From: Latrodectus hesperus
Taxonomy: Eukaryota; Arthropoda; Arachnida; Araneae; Theridiidae
Direction of reading: 5' to 3'
Assembly: GCA_037975125.1 (NCBI GenBank)
Contig: CM075854.1
Coordinates: 63,504,071 to 63,568,070 of the forward strand
DNA length: 64,000 bases
Part shown: piece by piece, positions 48,880 through 58,899 of the stretch
How positions within the stretch are numbered: position 1 is the stretch's first letter
How the letters are laid out: each line of letters opens with the position of its first letter
Notes under the pieces: model-generated
The model's database searches: none
The model's input: only the letters and a program-made list of their open reading frames with translations
What the model was told of the DNA's origin: nothing
Position numbers and translations under genes: made by a program

Positions 48880-50490
48880 CTTTTTGTGTTATGATTGGGG
48901 TATTCAGGCTTTAAACTTAACAATCAATGTGAATATTTTGTCGCAATTTAAAATTTATATTAAATATTTTCAAAACTTGATCAGGCACTTACTTCTCTAT
49001 ACCATAAATTCACAGTAAAAATTATTTTATTATTATTTTATCAAAAGTGGGAAATAACTTACTGTCGTTGAAAGTTACATAAGCCCCATTCAACTGATTT
49101 GGTATAGATTTAACCTTTTATGTTCGAAATGAAATTTGAAATCCCTTAAGTGAATTTGCTGAAAAAAACAGATAGTTACATAAACTCACAATTCAAGTTT
49201 TTCATGCTTGTATTGTTCATCTGGCATTAAAGTTTGCAATTTTTATCGAATTTAGCATAGATATATCGCACTATACCATAAGAAAAAAATTAGTTAGGGA
49301 ATATTTACACTCTCAGCATGGGGATTTCTGACTGTTACATGGAAGTGCAAATAAGGAATATTCTTTTACACTAATCTTATTTTCACAGCTTAAATAAAAT
49401 AAATAGGGAATTTATTAATACAAAATATTGTCACTCTAAATACATTTCAAAAATGTATCCCTTTAAAATACATTCATACTTTTCACTAGTAAAATACTAG
49501 AAGCATTTTTAGTATTTGACTGCCCTTACGTGTTTTTAAATATTTTAAATGTAGTTAAAATAACATTTTATAAAATATTTCTAAGTTCTGAGTAAAATGT
49601 AAAGCCTAAGATGGTTAAAAACTTCTTTCTTTTAGATGCTGCTGCAATAAAACGTTAAAATTATTCTAAAATGTCATTTTATACTTTAGTATATCAAACA
49701 AAATTTTTCTAAATCTGATGTTAGAGATATCGAATTTATTTTACTGTATCATAGGAATAAAAGATATAAATTTTATTATTTCTATACGAAGAATAAATAC
49801 ATCTATCTTTCCTGCTTCAAAACAGTGGAGGACTTAAAATATATTCTTTGCTTTTCTAAAATGCCGGGTACTTTTAACGGATCTTTCTATCGGTTAATGC
49901 AGCCGATGCTTTCACGTGGTATTAAAAAGGATCAATAAATCTAAAACTATTTTTTACATTTTATGTAAGAATTTTGTAAGAAACATATATGTTTAGGTTT
50001 TTAAATAAAATTGCTCGGAGCAACTTTTCAATATTTCTTAAATCTAAAGCATTAATTTTTAACCTTTTTACAACTGTCGTTTCTCTAAGGAGTGAAAAAA
50101 TTTTCGACACCCTCTTTTATGAAAAAACTAAAATTTACAAGAAAAGGGTACTGCAAAACTTTATAAAAATTGTAAATGAGTTTAAACATTTTAAATAATT
50201 TTTTAAATTCATTTACGAACAAAATTTGTTTGATTTAACTTTATGCTTTTTCCTGGAAAGTGAATGGATCCATTTTGTTAAAATTAGGAAGATTTATGGA
50301 AAAAAATGCTCTTTTATATTTAAAAAAATATTTATACCTGATTATGTAATTAAGTATAAAGACTTTTTAAAGCAAACTCATAACATTTTGCTGCAATTTA
50401 CAATCAATAAAAAACATGAATGCAATATCAATCAAACAATAATGATATCATTTGTAAGGATATGGTTGATGATTCAGAGATAGTTTCTGA
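48880..50490. other. AT-rich DNA, no gene recognised
   Basis: Two plus-strand frames in the same phase (49989-50195 and 50226-50480) are separated by a single stop. Their content is Phe/Lys/Ile-rich without a motif, so I regard them as chance rather than as a broken gene. Confidence 0.5.
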
Positions 50491-50499
50491 ATATTCAGT

Positions 50500-52285
50500 T
50501 CAATATTTTTAAAGCGATATAGTCTTATGTCCCCTCTTCCCACGAGTCTATTTCTCCTTTCACCAATTAGTTACAGTTGTGAACATTTGGTTGACAAAGT
50601 TGGAGGAAGAGAAGGCAATTGAAAATGTCTTGACAATAGTCAACAATGGCGAGGAAAGGGAACATGTATATTAAAAAAATATTTATTGGCCTTATACTCT
50701 GAAGCTGACATTCACTATCATTATCATGTAATTATCCTTCGTTTTTGAAAGCTAGCTTTCAAAGTTTCATTAATTGAAAGTTCAACCAATTTCTCCTGGA
50801 TCTGAGTCTTTGCTGTCTCTATATTTGTAAAAAGGCTTTTGATCCATTAAAGAAGTTTCAGGGACAATACAACTTTAAAACACTCAGAAAAATCTTGGTG
50901 GGAAGACAATACATTTGTGTTTCATCGGAGGGTATTTCAATACGCTTATGTGAATCCGACAAGATGAGAGACTGGTTTCCGATCAAAATTCTTCTACCAC
51001 AAAGTAGGGTTTTTTTTAGGAAGGGGGAAATAACAGATTTTTTTTGTGAGCAAATTGAGGTTCTTAATTTGAAGCAGTAAATTAATTCCATTAAATTTTG
51101 CGAATAAATCAACATCAATCTTATGTCAATATATCAATACTAAATTGCAGCAATCTGTCTTTCAGAATTATTTTCTTCTTTTCAAGAAACTCAAGAAGAC
51201 ACTAAAACCTATTGAGGTATGCGCTTTTGAAGCATCTTTGGACTGAATTTTTTTTAAAGCAAAGGTAACATGCAGTAACTATTGATGCAATTCAATACTT
51301 TCTATAAGCCATGATACAGCTATAATAATTGATACATCTTTCTTCAAAATGGAAAAATTATCCGCTATTGCAGGAACTTCATTGGTGGTAAAGGGCATAA
51401 TGTTTGCAAAAAATTCCATGCAGTGTATTCAAACTATATATTTATCTTTTAATGTCAGAAATCAAGATTTTTGTAAAAGTATGTTTTGCATGATTTTTCT
51501 TCCTTCATAAACCAAAGATTTACATTATCACCAACTCACTAGTACCTGGTATAACTGATTCGTCATTATGAAGAGAAAATTCGGTAGATATCAAAAATAA
51601 GGAATGCACAAGGAAGTTTAAACATCTTTAGATATGTTATCAATTTCCCATTCTACTGTACCATTTCAGAATGCCGGATTGTCAGTCGAATGGTTATCTC
51701 TCTGGTTTTTGATTCAATTATTCGTGGGTTCAAATTCCATGTTATTATGGATGTTTGTAATGGTTCTGAATCCATTTTAACTGTATTCCGCGGTTAACTT
51801 AACCCCTCGTAAGCAAGACATATCCGTTGAATGAAACTAAGCCAAATTGTTCTCAATGAGACATTTTCTATAACATCAGATGCAGCTGAATGGCTGAAAC
51901 TGTCTCTAAAACTTAATTGACAGCCATCAGTATCAACTCTTTGACGATAGAATAAGATGCCTCCAATCTAGTAGCATTCAATTTTGATATAATATACGAA
52001 ACTATCGAACCATTGGTACATTTTTCATTGTGGTTGTTAAAAAGCGTGGAACAAACAAGTTCTTCTTCAGAACATTAGAATATTTTCCATGATGTTCGTA
52101 AAAGACTTCAAATTTTCTTTTTTTTTATCGGGATGAAACTTGATTGCGGATATTCCTGCAAACGAAATGGTTTCATTGCTTTACTAGATAAAATTTTGTT
52201 ACAAAGTAAATACACGATTAGTTGCGACTCCGACTATGAAAAAATAAATTAGATTTTTAAATAGAACAATATTGATGACACTTTT
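50500..52285 (-). pseudogene. Decayed ZBED/hAT-type transposase (SCAND3/ZBED5-like)
   Basis: On the minus strand pieces of a domesticated-hAT-like protein appear in order. Near 52215-52120 a BED-type zinc finger reads LLCNKILSSKAMKPFRLQEY, with the Cys kept but the His region damaged. Near 51950-51870 is ASYSIVKELILMAVN followed by a stop and VLETV. Near 51105-51010 LFAKFNGINLLL-like and VISPFLKK pieces follow across frameshifts. Near 50620-50515 the C-terminal dimerisation-type segment is recognisable in shifted frames (SSSNFVNQMFTTVTNW, then RGDIRLY). Frameshifts and stops are everywhere and a SINE is nested at 51668, so it is a dead copy. Terminal repeats were not located. Confidence 0.65.
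51668..51850 (+). mobile_element. tRNA-derived SINE, family E (nested in the hAT pseudogene)
   Basis: The head TGTCAGTCGAATGGTTATCT (A box) and the later CGTGGGTTCAAATTCCATGT (B box) fit a tRNA-derived promoter. The body (GTATTCCGCGGTTAACTTAA) is not shared with the other families here. The insertion splits the transposase remnant, so it is younger than the hAT copy. Confidence 0.65.
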
Positions 52286-52289
52286 GTTT

Positions 52290-55200
52290 TATTAACATTG
52301 TTGACAGCAGCAAAGTATGATGAAGGAAAGATTTTAAAATTGATATAATTCATGATTATAATAAAGAGAACAAACTCACTTATCTAACTTAATGGCCACA
52401 TAAATAATAGAAAATTGAAACTGAAAAAAAGAAAATACACCAATGAAGCTAACAAAAAGCAACACAAGAAACACTAGTTAAATCAAACATTCGTACTGAA
52501 AGGATATTCTTTGTATGTACTGTGCCGGTAGTGACCGAAGATAATCTTAGTCTGGAGTGCTTCTAAGTCATTTAGAACTAAACCCTACAGATTCGTCTGC
52601 AAATTCGTCTTATCATCACACAACAGGCTACAAATAGGTTTAACCATTCTCAGAATTGCGTGTGTTATCCGTCTGGTGTGTTTATTTTATTGCTGATCAG
52701 ATGGGGAAAACCAGATGATCAAGTTAAATATTTTTGGGCTTAACTTTAATTTTAAATAACATAGCATATGATTTTCTCCTCCCTCACAAAACATGCCCAC
52801 CATCCCGTACCCTCCAAAATAAATTCCCCACACCTTAGCATCGTTCCGAAAAGACATTATGATGTCACCGCCTCCACTGCGAATTAATTATTTAATGATT
52901 TGTAACTTCTAAACATATGAATGCCTATTCCAAATTATAAGCTTTTCTTATAAATATTTATGTGCTCAAATATCCTTAAAGCTAACCAATGAGATGTGAA
53001 CCATCATATATAGATATATTCAAAGACAAATCTAGAAATATTTACTTTATATTTTAAAACCACGATCTAGCAATAAGATCGATACTTCTAGAATGTTCTT
53101 TCTCAAACTCTACATCACCTAAGCCATTTGTTTATTTGCCATTCTTCAGATGCATTTTACAAGACGCATTCTATACATTAAATTCCGAACTATAACAATC
53201 ACTCTTGAAATGGGAATTAAGCCTACTAATTATTGAATTGAACGCCAAAGTGCTAACCGTTCAGCTTCCTTCTCAGCTTCACATTAATATAAAGATTAAT
53301 ATACAAATAAAAGCGCGTAGTCCTTGCAAACACAGTTTTCTTTGGCTACATCAGGATTAAACATGTCACTTTGTTGACCCGAAAGCAATTCCTTTATCAC
53401 ATGATCTGTTCATTTATTTGTAAAATCAGGCTTAGACCCACTGAGGCCTACCTTGAAACCGCATTCTTCAGAGTGGGAGGTCCCAGGTTCTGTCCTAGCT
53501 ATCGTTGAACAATGAAGATTACTGATGCATTTCTATTTTCTGCGTTCAAAACTGTTGGAGTTTACACTTTTTTCTTTCACGTGACACCTAAATATAGCCT
53601 ACAACCCTTGAGTTATCTTTCCAGAAGACTGAGATTATCCAAAAACTCTACATTGGAAACAATCAAGTTTTCTAAAAGCAAAAATACCGTATTTTTATAT
53701 ATTTCCCAAAATATCAAATTTAAATTTTCTATCTCAATTTAACACTGTACCTTTTATTCGTGAATATTGACGGATGTTTAAAATAATATTTCTGCTACTC
53801 TCTAAATCCTTGTTTATCAAATTGTGTCAAATGAATCTGAAAGTTCCCCAGTTGACGTGGATTAGACTACTTAACACAAAGTGACAGCGTTGGTGTGTAG
53901 ACGTCGCCAGTCTCCGGTTACCCAGTTACAACATCGTAAAATTCAAGAGCTTGACACTCTCGACTTTTTATTAAACTTTTTTTTCCTACTGACCTCACCC
54001 TTCCAAACTTCTTTCAACAAGTCCGATACTGTTCATTACTTAATGCATACATTATCAAGCTGTGCTTTCTTAATCGAGCGTTGAAACTGAATAAATTAGA
54101 TTCGAAAGAAAAACATCTCTCGGAAGAATGACTTATTTTTTCTGCCTAACGAGTTACTATCTGGTTTTAAGATTTTGCATTTATTCCTTCGAATTTTGAG
54201 GAAAGGATTGATATTAACTTTTATTATAATATTCTATACTCATTTTCATTATTAAGAATTATTTATTTTAAGTTCGCAACAGATATAGTTAACATAAAAA
54301 CCTTGCTCTTATAAAGTTTTGTTCAATAAATTTTAATTAAATTGTTTTATTCACGCAAGTTAGGCTTTTCTTGAGATTTATGTGCTCTAGTGTTGCTTTA
54401 GTCACAGAAAATTGTATTTTTATGTGGGCCACGGAATTTATTATAAACATTTTGGTAGTGTGTCCCGAATTTACCCATGTATTCAAATTTCGTAAATATT
54501 TCTGCAATTTAAAACACAAAATATTTTCTTATTAAAAATAATCTGAAAAAAATTTGAGTCTGTAAAATACAATACAACTCGAGTTATTTAAAAAATTTAC
54601 AAAATGTGCCTATATTTTGAAAATTAAAATATATATTTAGATTATATTTGTATTTGTGTGTGTAAATCAATATTGCTTTAGAATTCAGTATTTTATCATT
54701 CACAAAAATCTAATGTACAATTCCTGAAGAGCAATCGTAAATTTAGTATTTCATGGGCATGATACTCATTTCATTTTTAACTAGATTTTTTTCATAAGCT
54801 CTGCACACAATAATTGTTTTCCAAATTCTGCTTTTCTCAACATTTGTTGAAAATACGAGGAAATATTGTTTAAATTGCTATACAATTTTATAGATATTAA
54901 TTAAAAATCCTATTAACTTTTATGTAATTATTTTAGTAAGTTGTAATTAAGGTAGAGCATTTATAATATATTTATAAAAATAGGTTTATTTTTCAGAATG
55001 GCTTTCTGTTGATGAAGATGCCTTTCAGCTAGTATTGATATCATTTTCCTAGAGAAAATTGATTTAAAACATTGTGCTTTTCTAATAATGCATATTGCTA
55101 TCCTGTATTCAATGAAGTTCATTGTGACAAAAGATGCTCTACAGATAAGTATTGAATTTGTGAATATAAAAAATTGAGTTTAAATAATATTTCATTCTGT

Positions 55201-55695
55201 GTGAATGTTACTTTATTGTGTGTTAATTAATTAATGAAGACTTTTCAATGAAAATTCCTAATGAGTACAAAGTTAATGCCAGATTAATTTACAAAACGCT
55301 TCTTTTTAAAATGACCTTTAGTTAATTAATCTTTTAAGATATTAAAGCACTTTTGTAAGGATAAATTATATTTTTTGTAATATATTTTAAAGCTTATTTA
55401 ATTGGACAATGCAATTAAGTAACTATAGGCAAACTATTTATACAATAACAAAATAATGTAAGAATATTAGTCATTAATAGTGTTAATATAATATAGATTT
55501 TTCATGCTTTATATCTATAATTATAAACTAACTGGTTATTCTAAAAATAACAAAACTGATAAAAAAATCTGGTATTATTAATATAGCATTTACCTTAAAT
55601 AACAAATTTAAACTGTAGTTTACTGAGTTAAAGCTATTAGTTGATATGACTCATGGAGAATATACATAGCAAACAGCTACTTTTTTAAAATACAT
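52290..55695. other. Intergenic DNA with possible old SINE pieces
   Basis: No host gene seen. Minus-strand GAAGCTGAACGGTTAGCACT (about 53280-53261) and plus-strand GGAGGTCCCAGGTTCTGTCC (about 53477) resemble tRNA A and B boxes and may be remnants of SINEs. The 52500-52880 and 53830-54080 parts have mixed composition, and the 67-codon frame at 53881 has no motif. Confidence 0.45.
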
Positions 55696-55699
55696 GGTA

Positions 55700-56942
55700 A
55701 ACAAGAATATTCTTGCCGTATTTAATGACCCAAAAGAATAAATGACCCAAGGAAAGTTTATCCTATTGTTAGTCCTATTGGCATCCAGCACCTTCTGCCA
55801 ATGTGTCACCAGGTGTGCTATTCCCTTGCAGTAAAACTCGGCTGTTTTGGATGCAAAGAAATCTGTGAGTGCTACGCGCAACTCTGCTTCATTGATAAAG
55901 GATTTTCCACGAAGTTGATTGCTTAGGGAATAGAAGAGGAGGTAATCTGATGGTGCAAAGTCAGATGAGTAAGAAGGATGGCACTAAGTCACCCAACCAA
56001 GTTCCTATGGTATTCCTGGCCACCGCGACATGCTGCTTCGCTTTATTGGCCAAAAACAGTTCACCTTGGTGATTAACCAGTGCTGTCTCTTTGCAATGCC
56101 TGTTTCATAAGTTACAGTTGCACCGAGTACAGGTCTCAGTGACCATTTGGCCCTTTGATAGCAGTTCATAGTGAACTACTTGACGATTAATCTACCAGAC
56201 ACAAAGTATAATCTTGTGTGGGTGCATAGGTGGTCTTGCGCTGTGCGGGATAGAATCCCGGGGTGATGTGTGAAATACTTGGGACTGTCATACAGGGCAT
56301 ACTTTTTTTCAATGGTCAACACTCGATGAAATATGGATGCTCTACGGTGGCGAGAAGGCAACGATGAACAGGTTGTCACTTGTTGCTAATGGACTTCCCA
56401 CAGCTTGTGAGAAACTCACTTGCTTAGCCAGTACGTCTTACTTAAGCGGCGCAGATGAAGTCCAACTGTTTCACCGGAAACGTTCAGTTGTCTGGCAAGT
56501 TCACCACACGTTTAATTACAGTCCTCTTCAATGGCCGCCTCCAGTCATTCGTCATTCAAGACACTGTAATCATCCACTGCAATCTCACAATCACAGAGAG
56601 ACAAATCTTCCGACACGAATTTGGGAAATCAATGTCTTGCCCTCTTTCACTCACAGCACCATACCCAACGTTTGAAATATTGGGTGACTTGATGCAACAG
56701 CTGATAAGCCCATTTGGAAGTCGTAAAGTAAACAACACCGAACGAACTCCTTCGACAAGTCCATTTCTTTTTGCTACTGTACGAGTTACGATTGATGAAT
56801 GTGCGTGGTGGGGACCTATTTTTATAACGACTGATATTCCTACTCTCGAATGATCGGTGTCCCAACCATATCATACACTAATTTGCGAACTTATTCTTAC
56901 TTCATTCAATGGAAAAGCAAAAACGGCAAGAACTTTCTTGCT
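55700..56942 (-). mobile_element. Mariner element with inverted ends and TA flanks, inactive
   Basis: The 1,243-base element has terminal inverted repeats of about 24 bases. The left end starts AACAAGAATATTCTTGCCGT. The right end, reverse-complemented, starts AGCAAGAAAGTTCTTGCCGT. They match at about 20 of 24 positions. A TA dinucleotide flanks each side (55698-55699 and 56943-56944), as expected for the mariner target-site duplication. The size suits mariner. It encodes a broken transposase on the minus strand. Confidence 0.88.
55745..56764 (-). pseudogene. Mariner transposase, broken
   Basis: From an ATG at 56764 the frame starts MDLSKEFVRCCLLYDFQMG, the helix-turn-helix region of mauritiana/irritans-type mariners. 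It then shifts and continues with GAVSE, LSLCDCEIAVDDYSVL, GELARQLNVSGETVGLHLRR and, near 56310, HRVLTIEKKYALYDS. The usual T-G-D-E-K-W there has lost its catalytic Asp. Near 56050 LFLANKAKQHVA stands for L-Q-D-N-A-R-P-H-V-A, with Asp replaced by Asn. Near 55970-55940 the third-Asp motif HPSYSSDFAPSDYLLF survives, and FFASKTAEFYCKGIAHLV follows near the C-terminus. Stops and shifts are frequent. The enzyme would be inactive. Confidence 0.85.
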
Positions 56943-56944
56943 TA

Positions 56945-57168
56945 CTTTGTAAAATAAAAAGGCAAGTATACCAGAAGAAACATAGGAAAATTCATTTCAC
57001 CAAATTAAAGTCAAAAACAAACAAATTTCATGTTATATAATTTTTTTTTTATATAAAATCATTTCCTTTAGTCATAGGTGCGCAAATAATTTGAAGTTTT
57101 GTCTTTCATATTTTTGTTTCAAAATAAAATACGCTATTAATCAAGACATTTATATATTATTACCTTAT
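56945..57168. other. AT-rich spacer, nothing recognised
   Basis: Short A/T-rich spacer between the mariner copy and the next SINE. Confidence 0.5.
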
Positions 57169-57429
57169 ATAGGTGTGCCTAACTGCGGATAAGGAGGTCC
57201 TGGGTTCGAATCCCGGTTCGGGCATGAATGTACTTTCTCTATCTATCTATCCTGTCTTTGTCCCTTCCTTGTATGAATGAGGTGTGAATGGTTGCCTACC
57301 CTATAAACGGGTACCTATGTCATGTGTGTACTGAAGAAGTCGGACTCCACCCCAAAATATGGCTGGAAAAGTGGAGTAGAGCACCCCATATTGCCAGCCT
57401 AGCTGGCACATGACAACAACAATAACAAC
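57169..57429 (+). mobile_element. tRNA-derived SINE, family C
   Basis: The B box region (TGGGTTCGAATCCCGGTTCG) is followed by GGCATGAATG, like family B. The body then differs: GAAGTCGGACTCCACCCCAA, ATATTGCCAGCCTAGCTGGC and an ACAACAACAATAACAAC tail. The head is shared with family B and the tail resembles family F, suggesting reassortment of modules. Confidence 0.8.
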
Positions 57430-57884
57430 CTTACATAGGTAACATATCATGAACTCCAGAAAGGTCTATTAAAACGACATTATAAAATGTGAATTGAATA
57501 TAATTAAAGATTTGAAGAGAATGTTAATTTGAGCAACTTCAAATATTTAAATACTAAATAGAAATTAAATCTCTGAATTTAGGTTTTAATTTATTTTTAT
57601 GCTTTAAATATAGAAATAATTTATTTAATTTATAGTAGATAAAACGAAGAATAAACACAAGAATAAAAAAAATTGGTAGTTATAATATTTACTGCGCATA
57701 AATGAAAGAGAAAGTAGCAGAAAAAGTGTTGCTTTCTAAAAAGAATAAAAACCACAGTTAAAGCCTGTGTAGATTAGAAAGCGTGAAGCGATTAAAATAT
57801 TTGTGGTTATGTGTACGTCTACAAATATTTTAGGGTACATATATATACACTCTAAAAATAATATATATAAAACTCTAAAAATAA

Positions 57885-57959
57885 ATAAAAATAACATTGT
57901 AAAATTTATGATAATGCTAAGAATACTATGTATTTTTGGAAGAAATTAATTTGTCCATA

Positions 57960-58046
<87 letters not shown>

Positions 58047-58116
58047 AGAAATTAATTTCTTCCAAAAATACATAGTATTCTTAGCATTATCTTAAATTTT
58101 ACAATGTTATTTTTAT
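57885..58116. repeat. Large inverted repeat (about 70-bp arms) around an (AT)n core
   Basis: The left arm (57885-57955: AAAATAACATTGTAAAATTT, then ATAATGCTAAGAATACTATG, then TATTTTTGGAAGAAATTAAT) is mirrored by the right arm (58045-58116: ATTAATTTCTTCCAAAAATA, then CATAGTATTCTTAGCATTAT, then AAATTTTACAATGTTATTTT) with only a few differences. About 70 bases of (AT)n separate them. The whole can fold into one long hairpin. It carries no coding sequence. It may be a foldback/palindromic MITE or a palindrome made at a repair event. Confidence 0.95.
57975..58044. repeat. (AT)n tract in the palindrome core
   Basis: About 70 bases of AT dinucleotides form the centre of the inverted repeat. Its self-complementary sequence could extend the hairpin to the tip. 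Confidence 0.95.
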
Positions 58117-58489
58117 AAGAAAAGTAGTGTTATCTTTATTTTATATATGACGGATTTTATGCTGTAATTGATAACGAAACGATGAAGTTTTAATCAGGGT
58201 GTTTAATAGTTATGGAAAATAAATGCTTGATCAAAAATATGATTTGAAAAATACTCTATTTTTTTCTCACAGGTTTCAGGTATTGTTTCGTTTTTGTAAA
58301 TATCAAAAGAATTTCTTTTTCCTCTATATTAATATAACATTCTGAAATCATATGTGAATTGTTGTCCGATTAGAGAGACGTGCGATTAAAAAACCGAAAC
58401 TGAAAGAAAGAAAATGAAATATCAATGAATGTTAGACATTATTTTTGAATGGAGCAAAAAATAGCGAATAAAAGTCTAACATAGTGGCG

Positions 58490-58887
58490 TGGACAACATT
58501 TTTGGCGGGAGAAAAAGCGAATTACGGTAACCCTTGGCGAAGAAGTTTGGGTCAAGAGACCAAGGCACACACATGAAACAAGCAGACACTCTGATTTCGG
58601 CTATCGGCTGTAACGACTCTCACATTGACATTCCTCGAAAAATCTGTTTTTCGTAGTGATTAGTGTTTCTGTTCGAAAGTTTGTGATTATCTCGAGATAC
58701 AATCTCGAAGAATTTGTTTTACAGAAACTCCTTTGTTGTGAGCCGGGAGATAGACAACCTGTTGATCTTCTTTTCAAAAGTTAGTTGTGTTTATATCCCC
58801 GGTGTTTCCAGTTTTGGACCGGGCCCATTGGACGCTTCACTTGAATGAAAGTTTTCACTAACACTTCTGAGAGCTGCATGCCATACG
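58490..58887 (+). promoter_or_regulatory. Probable promoter/first exon of a plus-strand gene
   Basis: About 400 bases are much less AT-rich than either side and contain some 20 CpGs, a CpG-island-like contrast. The stretch ends in a strong donor, ATACGGTAAGCAC, at 58888. An ATG at 58845 opens 14 codons (MKVFTNTSESCMPY) and remains open into the donor in phase 1, so coding may start here. Alternatively the whole exon is 5' untranslated. An upstream frame at 58573-58656 (28 codons including stop) would precede it. No downstream exon was identified before 64000, so the intron may run beyond the window. The product is unknown. Confidence 0.5.
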
Positions 58888-58899
58888 GTAAGCACGAAA

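Noticed and set aside
49989..50483. Two long plus-strand frames in one phase separated by one stop
   Set aside because: Phe/Lys/Ile-rich composition expected from AT-rich DNA and no recognisable domain; not called as a broken gene.
56337..56853. Plus-strand frames of 112 and 132 codons
   Set aside because: They are shadows antisense to the mariner transposase, which is clearly encoded on the minus strand.
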